NCBI GenBank assembly: GCA_951799425.1
Contig: OX637409.1
Span: 16,285,460-16,349,459, forward strand
Source: Ilex aquifolium
Lineage: Eukaryota; Streptophyta; Magnoliopsida; Aquifoliales; Aquifoliaceae
Direction of reading: 5' to 3'
DNA length: 64,000 nt
The notes beneath the pieces are model-generated. The model was not told where the DNA came from. It saw only the letters and a list, made by a program, of their open reading frames with translations, and made no database searches. Numbering within the stretch: position 1 is the stretch's first letter; each line of letters starts with the position of its first letter. Made by a program: the position numbers and the translations under genes. This document shows positions 10,283 to 22,200 of the stretch, one piece after another.

Positions 10283-11341
10283 CTGGGGTGGAACCATAAA
10301 TTTTTTTTAGGGTGGGCACACTATCATGTTTTAATTTTTTTTTAATAAACCGTAAAAGTTCATAAATTTATATTTAATACTTTTTAAACATAGAAGATTA
10401 AAAATCGATATACTCATAAACAAAAAAAAATAATAATTAAAACTTCTTATCGAGAATGCGACTAATTATCATTACTTACAATTGACTCTGGTATGCTTTT
10501 ATTATTTGAAAGTGTTACAAATTAATTTTATCAATAATATTTTTTTTATATATAAAATCGCGGTAACAATCTTCTATTTATGATCCTATAGTTTACTACA
10601 TAATGACACACATTTTTATATAATAACGAAATAACCCTATAATTTAAAAAAATTATAAAATAACATCTATATGTTCAAAACATATTCGGACATGCCTAAA
10701 AGTTAACAATTATATTAATTGTACCTAATTTGAGATTTAATTGATGGAAACCCAATGGTTTGTGACCATTGAATAGACAGTAGAATTTATTAAATATTAA
10801 AGATATTTAATTGATAGAAACCCAATGGTTTGTGACCATTGGATAAATAGTAGAGTTTATTAAATACTAAGATTCACTATTATACTTAATATCGCAATGT
10901 ATTAGGTTCTAAAATTAGGTTTCAATAACATTGTTCAAAAAGTTAACAATTATTTAGGTATGAGTCTATTTAAATCAATATCACCAAAACACAATATTAG
11001 AGTGGGTACAATTAAATATAATGGGCCAAAAATTTTGTTTTTAATGTTGGGCCAAAAGTTTTATTTTTTTAATAGGTTGGGTGGATTGTGATAGGTCAAA
11101 TATTTAATTTTTTAATAAGTTTGGGTAAATAGTGATGGGTTCAAATTTTTTTTTTTTTTAAATGGACTTAATTTTTTAATTCTTTTAGATAAATAATGTG
11201 GGCCTAATATTTTTATCTTGGATTTTGGGTGGACATAAATAATATATTATACAAATATATAATATATGTACATAACTAATTAAAAAAAAATTTTTGAGGG
11301 GGGCACTTGCCCACCCTGGCCCATGCCTCCCTCCGCCCCTG
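10283..11341. mobile_element. Non-autonomous hAT element with perfect 8-bp TSD
   Basis: The right end CTCCGCCCCTG, read in reverse as CAGGGGCGGAG, is a common plant hAT terminus; the left end CTGGGGTGGAACCA is a degenerate match. The 8-bp target site GTTGGAGG flanks both sides (10,275-10,282 and 11,342-11,349). The duplicate copy at about 52,029-52,040 has the uninterrupted equivalent (AGTTGGAAGAAAGATG), a natural empty site. The body is 1,059 bp with subterminal GGGTGGGCAC repeats and no gene. Confidence 0.85.
10733..10870. repeat. 69-bp tandem duplication inside the hAT element
   Basis: Two adjacent units (10,733-10,800 and 10,801-10,870) share AGAAACCCAATGGTTTGTGACC-like sequence with few differences. 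Confidence 0.85.
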
Positions 11342-11549
11342 GTTGGAGGAAATATGATACTTTGCACTGGAGTAGGGTTTATTGGTGTTAAAGACATAGC
11401 TTTCCAAGACCGCCCTGTCTTCTTTCCGGTCCCCTTCTTCCTCGAATTCTGGAGTGAAGAGTGAATGAGCATCTCGATCTATGTCCATTTGTCTTTTTTA
11501 GTTGATTAAAAAGCCATAAATATCGAGCAATGCTATCTTTTTTTTCATC

Positions 11550-11720
11550 GAGCAATGTTATTGGGACATAATTTACTGACCTAATTCATTAAGACCTTTG
11601 GATTGACTGTAGACCCCATTAAACATTGGAACTTGGTGTTAATCCAATGGTTCCAATGAGTCACATCATTATGTTAGCAAATTATGTCAGATTTTTAGGT
11701 TCAAATAACATTACTCTTAG
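11550..11720. mobile_element. Small fold-back MITE
   Basis: Inverted arms GAGCAATGTTATT (left) and AATAACATTACTC (right), followed by partly matching arms with ATAATTT and CTGACATAAT strings, bound a 171-bp unit absent from copy A of the duplicated flank. I cannot define a target duplication. Confidence 0.5.
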
Positions 11721-11891
11721 AATAATAAAATGGAAACAATTTCAAATTAACATAATTTTAAACTAGCTAGAATGTTAACAAAAAACAATCACAAAACATC
11801 AGGAGTTGATACTGAAATATATGAAATTATTTACCAAAATACAATCCATCCTCCGATCCAAAATATTTTAGCCATCAAACGTATTTCACTC

Positions 11892-12893
11892 TTAACGTCC
11901 CACGCCAAGCAGTGACTTAGTACTAGACATGGCAGTAGCAAAAACACTCCCCGAGGATGATGAAGGGAATGTCATTACAAATTCATTTGAAACTTCATTC
12001 CCAAATAATACATCCACGCCAACTCCTGCAATATCCATAAATACTTTGGGCAACATAACTTCCCCATCCAAATATTGCATCACTTGCCTCATGTTAGGCC
12101 TAGTCACCGGATTATAGTGTGAGCAAAGCAGACCTAGCTTCAAAACCAGCTCCATTTCCTCTACCACAAAATCACCTCCCAATCTCGAATCAGTTGCCTC
12201 AAGAATTGCTCATTCTTTCCATTTCTCCAAAACCCATTGAACCAAAATCATATCATCAATCAATCCCTGTACCTTTATAGGTCTTTGTCCGCAAGCCACT
12301 TCCAATATAAATGCCCCGAAAGCAAAGACATATGTGCTAGGAGTTGCCTTGCCAGTTCTAGCAAGCTCTGGTGCAATATACCCATAAGTTCCAACCACAT
12401 GGGTTGTTTTAGGGTTTTCTCCGTGATCATACAATCTAGCAAGCCCGAAGTCTCCTAGCTTTCCATTGAAATTGGCATCCAGAAGGACATTACTTGCCTT
12501 GACATCTCTGTGAAGAACAACTTTTTCCCACTCTTCATGTAGATACATAAGGCCTGATGCTACCCCTCTAATGATTCGATAACGTTGTGCCCAATTAAGG
12601 CTTGGATTCTCGTTGCTGTGTAAAAACTTGTCAAGACTTCCATGGGGCATATAATCATAGACCAACAGAAGCTCTCCTTTTCTCCAACAATAGCCCAGGA
12701 GGTCCACCAAGTTCTTATGTCTTAGCCTACCCATGCTAGCAATTTCAGCCACGAATTCCTTCATCCCTTATGTTGAATCATGGGAGACTCTTTTGACTGC
12801 TACTAGTACATTGGAAGAAGGAATTACCCCTTTGTAAACCTGTCCAAAACCTCCTACTCCAAGAAGCTCTTTGTGGTTGAACCCATTGGTTGC
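11892..12893 (-). pseudogene. L-type lectin receptor kinase, kinase-domain fragment (copy B)
   Basis: Reading on the minus strand from 12,893 to 11,892, the sequence encodes the C-terminal kinase part of an L-type lectin receptor kinase of the LecRK-IV kind: [13 protein letters not shown], then [44 protein letters not shown] and [14 protein letters not shown]. Stops occur at TAA 12,768-12,770 (the other copy has CAA) and TGA 12,210-12,212 (the other copy has GGA). The lectin domain, transmembrane segment and upstream kinase lobe are missing: at 12,893/12,894 the gene is joined to a CACTA transposase exon. The Asp of subdomain IX is Tyr ([10 protein letters not shown]), as in copy A. It is a dead duplicate of the gene at 52,544-54,582. 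Confidence 0.9.
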
Positions 12894-13437
12894 TGCTCAA
12901 TACCTTCAAATGAAGCAACTTAACCAAGAACGACAACAGTGTATATTTTTTACAACCAGGATACGAAACACGTTGAGCATCCTTTAGTAATTTTTCAAAA
13001 TTTTGAACTTCCTCACTATCAACACCCTCACATGTTCCTCCAACACGAACACCTCCTAAATCATTATCCATGAACATTCCCCTACCAACATCTTCCAACA
13101 TTTCAGGTATTTCGTCTTGATCATCATCTTCACTGTTGGTCATATCATCCTCGACCCTATCAGCATCATCATCATCTTCAAAGAATTGGGTCACATTCAT
13201 AGGAACGGGTTCCCCATGGTGTACCCACGTCGTGTAAGAGGTCATGATTCCTTTCACATACAAATGATTTTTCACAGTCTCATCATCATGCCATTCTGCA
13301 TTCATGCAATTCCTACATGGACATCGAATTTTTCCATCTCGACTCGAACGTTCCATGGCAAAATTGACAAAATATTTGACCCCATCTATGTATTTCGAAT
13401 CCAACCTATGCCTAATTTTCATCCAACTCTTGTCCAT
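12894..13437 (-). pseudogene. TNP2 transposase, N-terminal exon fragment (CACTA-2)
   Basis: From ATG at 13,437 (minus) the frame gives the transposase-associated domain that begins TNP2 proteins of plant CACTA elements: MDKSWMKIRHRLDSKYIDGV, then CPCRNCMN with Cys pairs, WHDDETVKNHLYVKG and YTTWVHHGE, followed by an acidic stretch. It is open for about 180 residues and roughly 90 percent identical by eye to the start of TNP2 at 40,865. It then breaks at 12,894 and continues out of frame into lectin-kinase sequence. The homology to CACTA-1 also covers the preceding non-coding bases up to about 13,995 (matching 40,311-40,864). It cannot encode a working transposase. Confidence 0.88.
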
Positions 13438-13995
13438 AATTGATAGCCTACAAAAGCACATATTTATCAATGTCATGTACCAAGCATCATGCAAACTATG
13501 CCGTCGACTCCTTCCTATTTTGGTAGGTGGTCCTATCCCATTCAGGAATGCACATTCTATATCATAGGAAGCATCTCTTACCGCTTCGTACATCTCTAAC
13601 TGAAATCCGGCAGCATCTCCCCATAATTCTCCAAGTACACGACATAGACTAGGTGTCGTTGCTACACCCGTCTAGTATGTACACAGAGAACAATGGGATC
13701 TGCCACACAGAATATCCAAGAGATGTAACAAGTTAAGCGGTGAGATACTAACTACAATATAGACTTGTGCATTCCCAAACTGTCCAAAATTGGACAATTC
13801 AAGAAATCTCCATCGGCAAAGAATACTCTATGTCCGATGTGGATTCTTGAATTGGTACTAAGGTTTCATGCAGGCATGCATAGAATTGAAACCTTAATTT
13901 ATATTAAGGTTTCAATAAATTACCGAAATTCATAACTCGCCAATTCCCAGGAATAAAACGAAGCATCAAAAAAACTACACATATATGATAAGTGA

Positions 13996-14612
13996 TCAAG
14001 TGTTGTACCTCTACATATGCTAGCTTGTTTGTGTATTCCTAAAGGGGTGGTGAAGAAGCTGAATTCTTTGGTTGCTAGTTTTCTTTGGTCCAATAAATTG
14101 GATGTCAAAAGAAGACATTGGGTGTCTTTGGAGAAAATTTCTAAACCTAAAGTAGAAGGTGAGTTGGGGATTAGAAGGTTTGAGGACATTCAATTTGCAT
14201 TTAGAGTTAAGCAAGTCTGGGGGATTCTAAATGGGGTCTCTTTATGGGACAAGGTCTTTCAGAGTAAGTTTCTTAAAGGAAAACATATTCTGAGGTGTGG
14301 TATGGTGGGATGTGGAAGATGTATTACAATGTTGAAGCCTTGGTTTGAATTTACTGTGAATAATTCAATGATGATCATTGGAGATGGAAAGTCTATTGAC
14401 TTCTGGTGTGATTCATGGTTGGAGTCTGGTCCTTTGATTCATAGAGTTGTGTTTTTGCCTCAATCTTTTCCCAATGTGCATGAGGTGTGGGGGTAACAGT
14501 GGATGGTGTTTGGAGGAGGTTGATGGTGTACTTACTCCTCAGCTGCAATCTAAGATACTGAGTTATGGGGTTGTGTACTACTATGTACTTTGGAGCATAT
14601 AAAGTCTTGAAA
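13996..14612 (+). pseudogene. LINE reverse-transcriptase C-terminal fragment
   Basis: The plus-strand frame 14,017-14,496 encodes the region after the reverse transcriptase core in plant L1-type LINEs: SLVASFLWSNK, KRRHWVSLEKISKPK, ELGIRRFEDIQFAFRVKQVW, then IGDGKSIDFWCDSWL. These match the familiar fingers W-x-x-I-x-x-PK, GGLGIR-like and FW-x-DxWL. There is no RT core or endonuclease. The fragment lies in what should be the leader intron of the CACTA-2 transposase gene and is antisense to that gene. Both borders are approximate. Confidence 0.75.
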
Positions 14613-16559
14613 TTCAGCTAAAAAGCAATAGTAGGACATGCTCTGCTATGAGAACATTACAACAAGTAACAATTTTAAAACATAGTTCAATACTAATTCA
14701 ATTATTCAACTGGTTAAATTCAACTCCAAAATGAAAAAAAGAGGGGCTAAATCCAATGATTGAACCTCCAATATATATTACTACAATTCAAACACCTACA
14801 TTGAAGCAAAAATTGATAGAAAGCCACTCAGTGCTACAACCTCTTGCGACGGTCCAGAGTTAGCGACACAACTGGGGTAAAACAACTCCATACATATGCA
14901 TACTGAACTTCATATCTCACAATAATGCAGACTTGTATTAAAAATCCTAGTCACTATGGTAAAAACATCTCCTGATTTACCAAATGCAGCAGAAGAGAAC
15001 TCCACACATCAAAGATCATATTTAGACAAAGGTAACAGTGCAGCATGGAACAAATTCTGTTCCTCTAGAAGATAGATATGTACCTTACCGATTCATGTGT
15101 ACTAGCGATAATCATCGAATCTAATAGACAAAAGCAGAGTAAACAAACAGGTAGGATATTTTTACCCACCTTTACTGCAAGCAGTCCAAGAAAACAAGGT
15201 TTATCAAAAAGGTGAGCCAACAATAAATGTCTCTGATCTCCCTTCACAGTGCCCTCAGCATAAAGGCAAAGTCTAATGTCAGTATTATTTGGAAAAAAAC
15301 TCATCAATATAAAACTAGACAAGTGATACCCAACAAAGTAACCAAGATAATACAAAACTAAACCGAGTAATAGCTAATAACCTCAGGGAACAACATCATC
15401 ACATGTTGCCGTCTTATCAAACCAAACAAACTTCATACTTGTTTGCATGTTGCACTCTGAAAACAATTTGAGATTCTTACGTTTTTAAACATTTCAAAAT
15501 TGGAGACTCCAATTTACAGTACAGGACATTTGATTTCAGGGAGGTTATCTGAAGCATTAGCTAAATTCCATGGAAAAACATAACCAATGAAAATTCATGA
15601 GAAATTATCAAGTGCCATTAAGGAAGCCATGATAAATGATGCAAGCAAGTGAAATGGCATATTTGAAGTTCAATATGAAATCCACAATTAGCAATTAATC
15701 CACAGTTAGCAATTAATTAATTAAACCAGCGGTAAATATGGCTTGAACCTGGCTGGATTGGATTAAACCAGAACTTGGACTTGGGCTTGCTAAACCAAAA
15801 CTTGAGCAAATTAATCCAAATCAGCAGACCCAGATCAACCCAAAGGTAGTAAATAGATAAATAAATATAGTCACATAGAACAATAAAATCAAAGCAAATC
15901 CCAGGAACTCTCCAAAACAGACCAGGTACAAATTCACATAAATGCAAATCACCCCCCAAAAGGATAAAAGTATAACAAACAGCCTTCTCACAGCAAAATT
16001 CCAACGTTTACTCAATACCCATCAAAGTCACCAAAAGACAAATAAAGGAAAAACTAAAAACGAATATACAGAGGCTACAAACCAACCAAATACAATAAGA
16101 GCTGAATTTGTGGGGGAAAAAAAGATAGAAATTCTAATTCATATATGTTACAAAGAGAGAGATGTAAAAACTTAACCAAGTCATTGCAAATATTTAATAA
16201 GTTAAAAAAAAAAACAAAAAATATGAGACTCACAAGAAGCATACGAGTCTGTACTTTCATGTGGAGATGCAAAAACTCACCTAGTAATTCCCCAATGGGA
16301 TCTTTACCTCAACAATGGGAGGGCAAGAAACGATCTGGTTCGAGAGTGAGGGCAAGAAACACTCTGGTTCGCAGGGGGGAGGGGAACAGAGAGAATAGCG
16401 AGGAAGAGAGAGAAAGAGAGACAATATTGTTTGTGTCGATTGAAATAAACAAAGAGGGAGAAATGTGGAAAGTGAGAAAGAGGGAAAAAAGGATGGGCAA
16501 TGGATCTCGATTTAGGTAGGTAGTTTTTTTTTTTTGTTTTTTTAAAATGTCCAAAATGA
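14613..16559 (-). other. CACTA-2 intron and probable leader exon
   Basis: No protein family is recognisable. On the minus strand a purine/pyrimidine-biased leader of about 16,500-16,310 ends near CATTGTTGAG/GTAAAG, a plausible donor, and precedes the transposase exon at 13,437. A 96-codon minus frame (15,065-15,355) has no features I recognise. A palindromic AAAACGACGTCATTTT motif stands at 16,553-16,568, between the leader and the subterminal array, as in CACTA-1. Confidence 0.45.
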
Positions 16560-18286
16560 CGTCGTTTTGAATTTTTTAAAAATTATATTCTGCGACGAAC
16601 ATAAAAACGTCGCAATTTAATATTTTTATTTTATTTTAACTTTAAATGTGGTTATAATTTATATTCTGCGACGAAAATAAAAACATCGCAATTTAATATT
16701 TTTATTTTATTTTAATTTAATTTTTGATTATTTATTTTTGAGACAAAAAAACAAATTCATAAAAAATATTTTCACTTCCCGCCATCGTTCGCTTGCGCCG
16801 AAAGAGAGAAAGGATGACAATTTTGCAACGAATAAAAAATGTCGCGAATTAAATATTTTGACTTTATTTTAATTTTAATTTTAATTTTAATTTTAGATTA
16901 TTTATTTTTGCGACGAAGAAAAAACTATTTGCGACAAAAAAAATTTTGTCCTAAAACATTATCAATTCCCGCCATTTCTCGCGCCAAAAAAAAATTGGAG
17001 GAGTCACCTTTTCGCTACATTTATTAAAAAACGTCGCAAAAAATTTTCCAAAAAAGCTATTTACGACAAAAAATCTATTGGCAACGCAATTAATATTTTT
17101 AATTCTAATTTAAAATTAGAAAAATAAATTCTAATTTGCGACGAATATCAAAACGTCGCAAAATAATAATTTTATTTAATAAATAAATTTATATTCTGTG
17201 ACGAATTTCTGAAAACGTCGCTAAAAAACAATTATTTTATTTTACTTTAATAACTAAAATTTATATTCTGCGACAAAAAACATAAAGGTCGCAAATTATT
17301 TTAATTTTACATTATTTATTTTTGCGAGGAATACAAACTATCTTTGACAAAAAAAATTTGTCGTAAAAAATATCAATTCCCGCCATTTTCTCGCGCCCAA
17401 AAAAATTGGGAGGGAATCACCTTTTCGCGGCATTTTTAAAAAACACCGCAAAAAAATTTAAAAAAAAGAAATTTGCTACAAAAATAAAATTTATATTCTG
17501 CGCCGAATTAAAAAAACGTCGCTAAAAAACAATTATTCCCGACGAAATAATAAAAAACGTCGCTAATTAATATTAATATTTTATTTTACTTTAATAACTA
17601 AAATTTATATTCTGCGACAAAAAACATAAACGTTGCAAATTAAATATTTTGACTTTATTTTAATTTTAATTTTATATTATTTATTTTTGCGACGAATACA
17701 AACTATTTGCGACAAAAAAAATTTATCGTAAAAAATATAAATTCCCGCCATTTTCTCGCGCCAAAAAAAATTGGGAGGGAATCACTTTTCCGCGACATTT
17801 TTTAAAAACGTCGCAAAAAAATTAAAAAAAAAAGAAATTTGCTTCAAAAATAAAATTTATATTCTGCGACGAACTAAAAAAACGTCGCTAAAAAATAAAT
17901 ATTTCCGACGAAATAATAAAAAACGTCGCCAATTAATATTAATATTTTATTTTACTTTAATAACTAAAATTTATATTCTGCGACGAAAAAAATAAACGTC
18001 GCAAATTAAATATTTTGACTTTTTTTTTATTTTTATTTTATATTATTTATTTTTGCGACGAATTCATACTATCTGCGACAAAAAATTTTTGTCATAAAAA
18101 ATATCAATTCCCGCCATTTACTCGAGCCAAAAAACTTGGGCGGGAATCGACTTTTTGCGACTTTTTTTAAAAAAGGTCGCAAAAAAATTACCAAAATTAT
18201 TAAATCGTCGCAGATAGTATACTTTTTGCGACAAATTATAATTCGTCGCAAGAAAAAACGTCGCAAAAAATGATTTTGTTGTAGTG
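16560..18286. repeat. CACTA-2 subterminal repeat array
   Basis: Dense GCGACG/CGTCGC motifs separate AT-rich spacers. Longer blocks recur every roughly 350 bp (about 16,960, 17,375, 17,740, 18,105), each holding ATTCCCGCCATTT-CTCGCGCC followed by AAAATTGGGAGGG. Arrays of short motifs near the ends are the usual binding sites of the TnpA-type protein of CACTA elements. Confidence 0.85.
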
Positions 18287-19272
18287 GGGCTATGACTTTG
18301 GGGACGGAAGTTGGGGTTGTGAGTGTATATAATTAACAACCAAACATATTATTGACAATAATAACACAAATCGTATATTTTGCAGGTGCTATCAAATGAG
18401 TAGATAGCGCAGAGAGTAGATGACGCATGCCTAGACAGTATACATTGTGTATGATTACAGAGCAAATGGTGCATTGAGAGACCAATTTTTTTTGTTATGC
18501 ATTGACACTTTCATTACGTAGTTTGACATATATTTTTATTTTTAATTTTAGATGCTTTTGTTTTGAGAGATGTGCCTTATTATTTTAATCAAATGATGTT
18601 ATGGGTAATGTATTAGATATGTAAACAGGTGTGGAGAAAAATGTGAAAGAGAGAATTAGGTTTTAAAAAAAAATCATTTATGAAAGCAAGTTGCTGACGC
18701 AAATAACGTCAAAAGAGTAATATCATTTTTTTGCGTCGGCCTTCTACCGTGGCAAATAATATCTTTTGCGACGGTTAAAAACTATCGTAAATGGGTTTGT
18801 TGAGACTGTCCCCTATTGTGGCTAATAATATCTTTTGCGACAGATTAAAACCGTTGTAAATGGGTTTGCTGCGACGGTTTCCTACTGTGGCTAATAATAT
18901 CTTTTGTGACAGATTTTAACCGTTGCAAACGGGGTTTTTTGCGACGGTCGTCAACTGTGGCTAATAATTCCTTTTGCGACGGATTTAAACCATCGCAAAT
19001 GAATTTTTTTGTGATGGAAAATTGCTGATGCAAACAAAAAATGTCAGATCTAAGATTTTTTTGTGACGGCGCATTTGCATCGGGTTTTGCCGATGCAAAA
19101 GCTTTTGTGACGGTTAATTGCCGATGCAAAATCTTTTGCATCGCCTATTGTTTGCCACCCTCAATTTGCCGACTCAAAAGATCACGTTGCCGTTGCAAAT
19201 AGTATTTGCGACGGCAACGTGATCTTTTGAGTCGGCAAATTGTTGATGCAAAAAACCCCTTTTCTTGTAGTG
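18287..19272. mobile_element. CACTA-3: right end of a second CACTA family
   Basis: The stretch ends in CCCCTTTTCTTGTAGTG (19,272), i.e. CACTACAAGAAAAGGGG inverted, a different terminus from CACTA-1 and CACTA-2. Upstream are GCGACGG/TGCATCGG-type subterminal repeats, including four 69-bp units starting near 18,751, 18,820, 18,889 and 18,959. Bases 18,287-18,660 contain an acceptor-like TTTTGCAG and may be the 3' part of a lost gene. The left end is not in the window; CACTA-2 abuts this piece at 18,286/18,287. Confidence 0.72.
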
Positions 19273-19274
19273 GC

Positions 19275-22200
19275 AATTGACGTACGTCGATGACGGGTTC
19301 GGTAGAGCAGCCCACGTGCTTCTAGATTACACCCCGGGGTACAAGAAATATGTTGTCCGAATTTGGTATTGACAATTTACGTGCAAGTATACACGATCAA
19401 CAAGTAATAAAGTGATAAGTAAAGATCGTTCCCACGGAGAATTATTGCTAATAACTTTCAAGTACTAACTTTATATCAATTCGATTTTATTTAAACAATC
19501 GGAATTAAACTATGAATTTACTAATTTAAAACTAAATCTAAACTTAATAATCAAGGGTTGAATTTAACGGATAGAACAAGTTAAGATTACAACTTCCCCT
19601 AATGCTTCGTATAAATCTTTCCACTCTCTTTCCAGTTAATTGATCAAATTAAGTTGTTAACTGAGACTTCAAAATTATTTATCAAACCTCTTCCGATAGT
19701 AAGATAAGCATATCTCTCCCAATTAAATTGCTATATTCCTATGCAAAATAAGTTGGAAAAGATTCATTAAGTTCAAACTCCCATACAAGTTACACACGGC
19801 ATATAGGTATATTTCTATCCTATACACAAACCCAGCTATTCAATCCGAAGAAGAATTAACCAGACGCATGTCATCATATTCAGATCTAAACCAAGAATTC
19901 ATCTTCCAATTTCATCTAAGTTATTAAATCAATTGTTGGCCAAACAATTATATATTAAACACAAAATATGACAAACAACTCATATAAGATCAACAAAAAC
20001 TAGAAACGAGAGTATATTAATTTAAATAGACATTAGGTTCTGTTGCAATCTTAATAAAAATTTAGTTCATAATGTAATTGAAAAACATCCTTCTCAAATT
20101 AAACAACATCTTAGAAAATCAAGAAGAAAAAGTAAGGGAAAAGAATGAAAACTTAGTTGCAATCTTCAATCCTTCTCTAGCCTTCAAGTCCGATTTTCTT
20201 CATGTCGATTTCTTCGATTCTTGCCTTCAATTTTCTATCAATACTTGGTCTTCTTCTCTATGTTTTCAGCCCCCAAAAACAGTATTTTTATATACCCCAT
20301 CAAACCCTAGCACATAGGAGGCATTAGAGTCCAATTTCGGGTAAAAAAACGAGTCCTAATTCGCGTCCAACTTCAACACCGGCGCCTAGGCGCTGAATAA
20401 GCGCTGAATGGGCAGCATGTTGGCGCAGGGGCGCTGGTTTTGGCGCCTAGGCGCGCCTCCCTTTTCAAGGCTAAAATGCCCCTTTGACTTCCTCTTCAAA
20501 AATCCAACAATTTGACTCCAATTTGACCTTGTTTCCTCCCAAACGATTATGATTCCTTCCAAATGATCATCCTTACTAAATAACATCAAAACACACAAAA
20601 TAAATAAAAAGGAACATAAAATAATTGAAAACTTGCAATTTTCTCAAGCCGAAAGTACTCAATTCGTAGGTATAAAACTCACTCATCAAAGTACTCCCAA
20701 ACTCCTCAACCCTTTGATCTTTCGAGGTGGTCTGAGGTCTTCTAGGAGAACTTGGAGGAGGACCCCGACAGGGCCACTGAAGTCGAGTTAGAGGGGGCTG
20801 CCGAGGGAGGTACCGAAGAGGTGGTAGAAGTTAGAGATCCTTCCATCACAGTCCACGTTGAAACTAGCACATCCGGGAGGGAGACTTGGCCAGACTTCAA
20901 CATTCTTCAAAGTCTAGATGAGGAGGATGCGCTTGAAGTGGCAATGTCGCACAAACCCCGCATATCCCTCAGCTTCTTGAATGAGAAGTCCGCCCTGGTG
21001 GCTGGTAGGGGTCAAGGATACTCTACCAATGACCCTCCTCCTCCTCCAAGAAAAACCACCAATGTCAATGCTCCTCCCCCTCCCCTGGCGCCGCCGAGAT
21101 CCACTGGTTGGGGCCAAGTCCATGAAAGAGATCCTCAACTCGAGGAAGAGAGGAGGATCAAACAAAGGCACGATAGAACAGGCCAAGGTAAGGGCACTCA
21201 ACAACATCCTCAACAACAATAGGAACATACTCCTCCTCCTCCAACGCCGACGACAGACGCTGCAGAGTGGCGCCCACGGGCCCGAGATCGGGACAATAGG
21301 CCGATTCGGGTCAGTGACTCCATCATCCATTCTCCCCACGTGGCCTATACAGTGAGCGCAATGCTCCTCTTCGGAGCCGATATGAGGGAACATCGGGGAC
21401 GGCAGACCAACCAGCTCTTTCGCTCAATCATCCAGAGTTCCCTGGTGGTAAGTTTAAAGCAACAACTTTCCTTATTTTTCCATCTCTTTTACGTCGGCTT
21501 GACTTTTCTTCCTTATTTCTAATAGACTGCCTAACAAGTCTTGGTTATTGCTGAGCGCTTCCATTCTCAGAGGGAAAGGCTTCAGCAATCTGAGAGGCTG
21601 AAGGTAGAAGCCGAGGGGGCTCTTGTTACCACAAGAGAGGACGTGGCTGCCAGGGATAATACGCTGTCTTCCCAGGCGGCCCAAATTACCCAACTCCTGA
21701 AGGATGGCGAGGCTACGAAGGGGAATACTGAAAAGTTAAGTGCTGCCCTCATTGACGCCGAGAGGAGAATAACTAAGGCGGTGGAGGCAAAAGTCAAGGA
21801 ATCATAGCAAACTTGCTCCACCCTCACCTAGGAGTTGGACAGGGGTCAGGGCTCAGATGGAGGCTAATAAGAAGACGGAACAGGAGATTGTCAATGCCTG
21901 CACCGATGACGTCGTGTTTTCCCTTGAAGAAAATAAGAAAGAGTTCTTCAAGAAAGGTTGGGATGAGGCACTCAAGGCAGCGGGGGTTCCTCCTGAGTCT
22001 CCTCTATTCCTTATGCACGAGTATGTGCCTTCAGAAACCATGTTGCAGGCCGTAGCAGAGATCACAGCTGAAGACATTGAAAATGCACAAGTACCGACCT
22101 CGGTACCAACTGGAGAGCATACGACCTTGGCCCCTGCCACAGAGCCTCCTGCTACAATTCCTTCATCTTCTCCTCCAGCTACCCAAGTTAACGCCCCTGT

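Larger units (their letters stand above)
12894..18286 (-). mobile_element. CACTA-2: truncated En/Spm element, inverted relative to CACTA-1
   Basis: The 5' terminus is at 18,286, where the plus strand ends in GATTTTGTTGTAGTG, i.e. CACTACAACAAAATC on the minus strand, nearly the end of CACTA-1. Reading leftward come GCGACG/CGTCGC subterminal repeats (16,560-18,286), a leader exon (about 16,310-16,500), a long intron holding a LINE fragment, and the first TNP2 coding exon (12,894-13,437). The element stops inside TNP2 at the junction with the kinase pseudogene; the other terminus and most of the transposase are gone. Confidence 0.78.

Noticed and set aside
12778..13593. 271-codon open frame as a natural fusion protein of TNP2 and kinase
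   Set aside because: The kinase part is read in the wrong frame, so the join yields no functional fusion.
15065..15355. 96-codon minus frame as a possible gene
   Set aside because: No homology I recognise and located in a probable intron of the CACTA-2 transposase gene.
20382..20455. GGCGCCTAGGCGC palindromes as a promoter element
   Set aside because: They lie in the middle of a solo LTR with no nearby start; a low-complexity repeat is the simpler reading.
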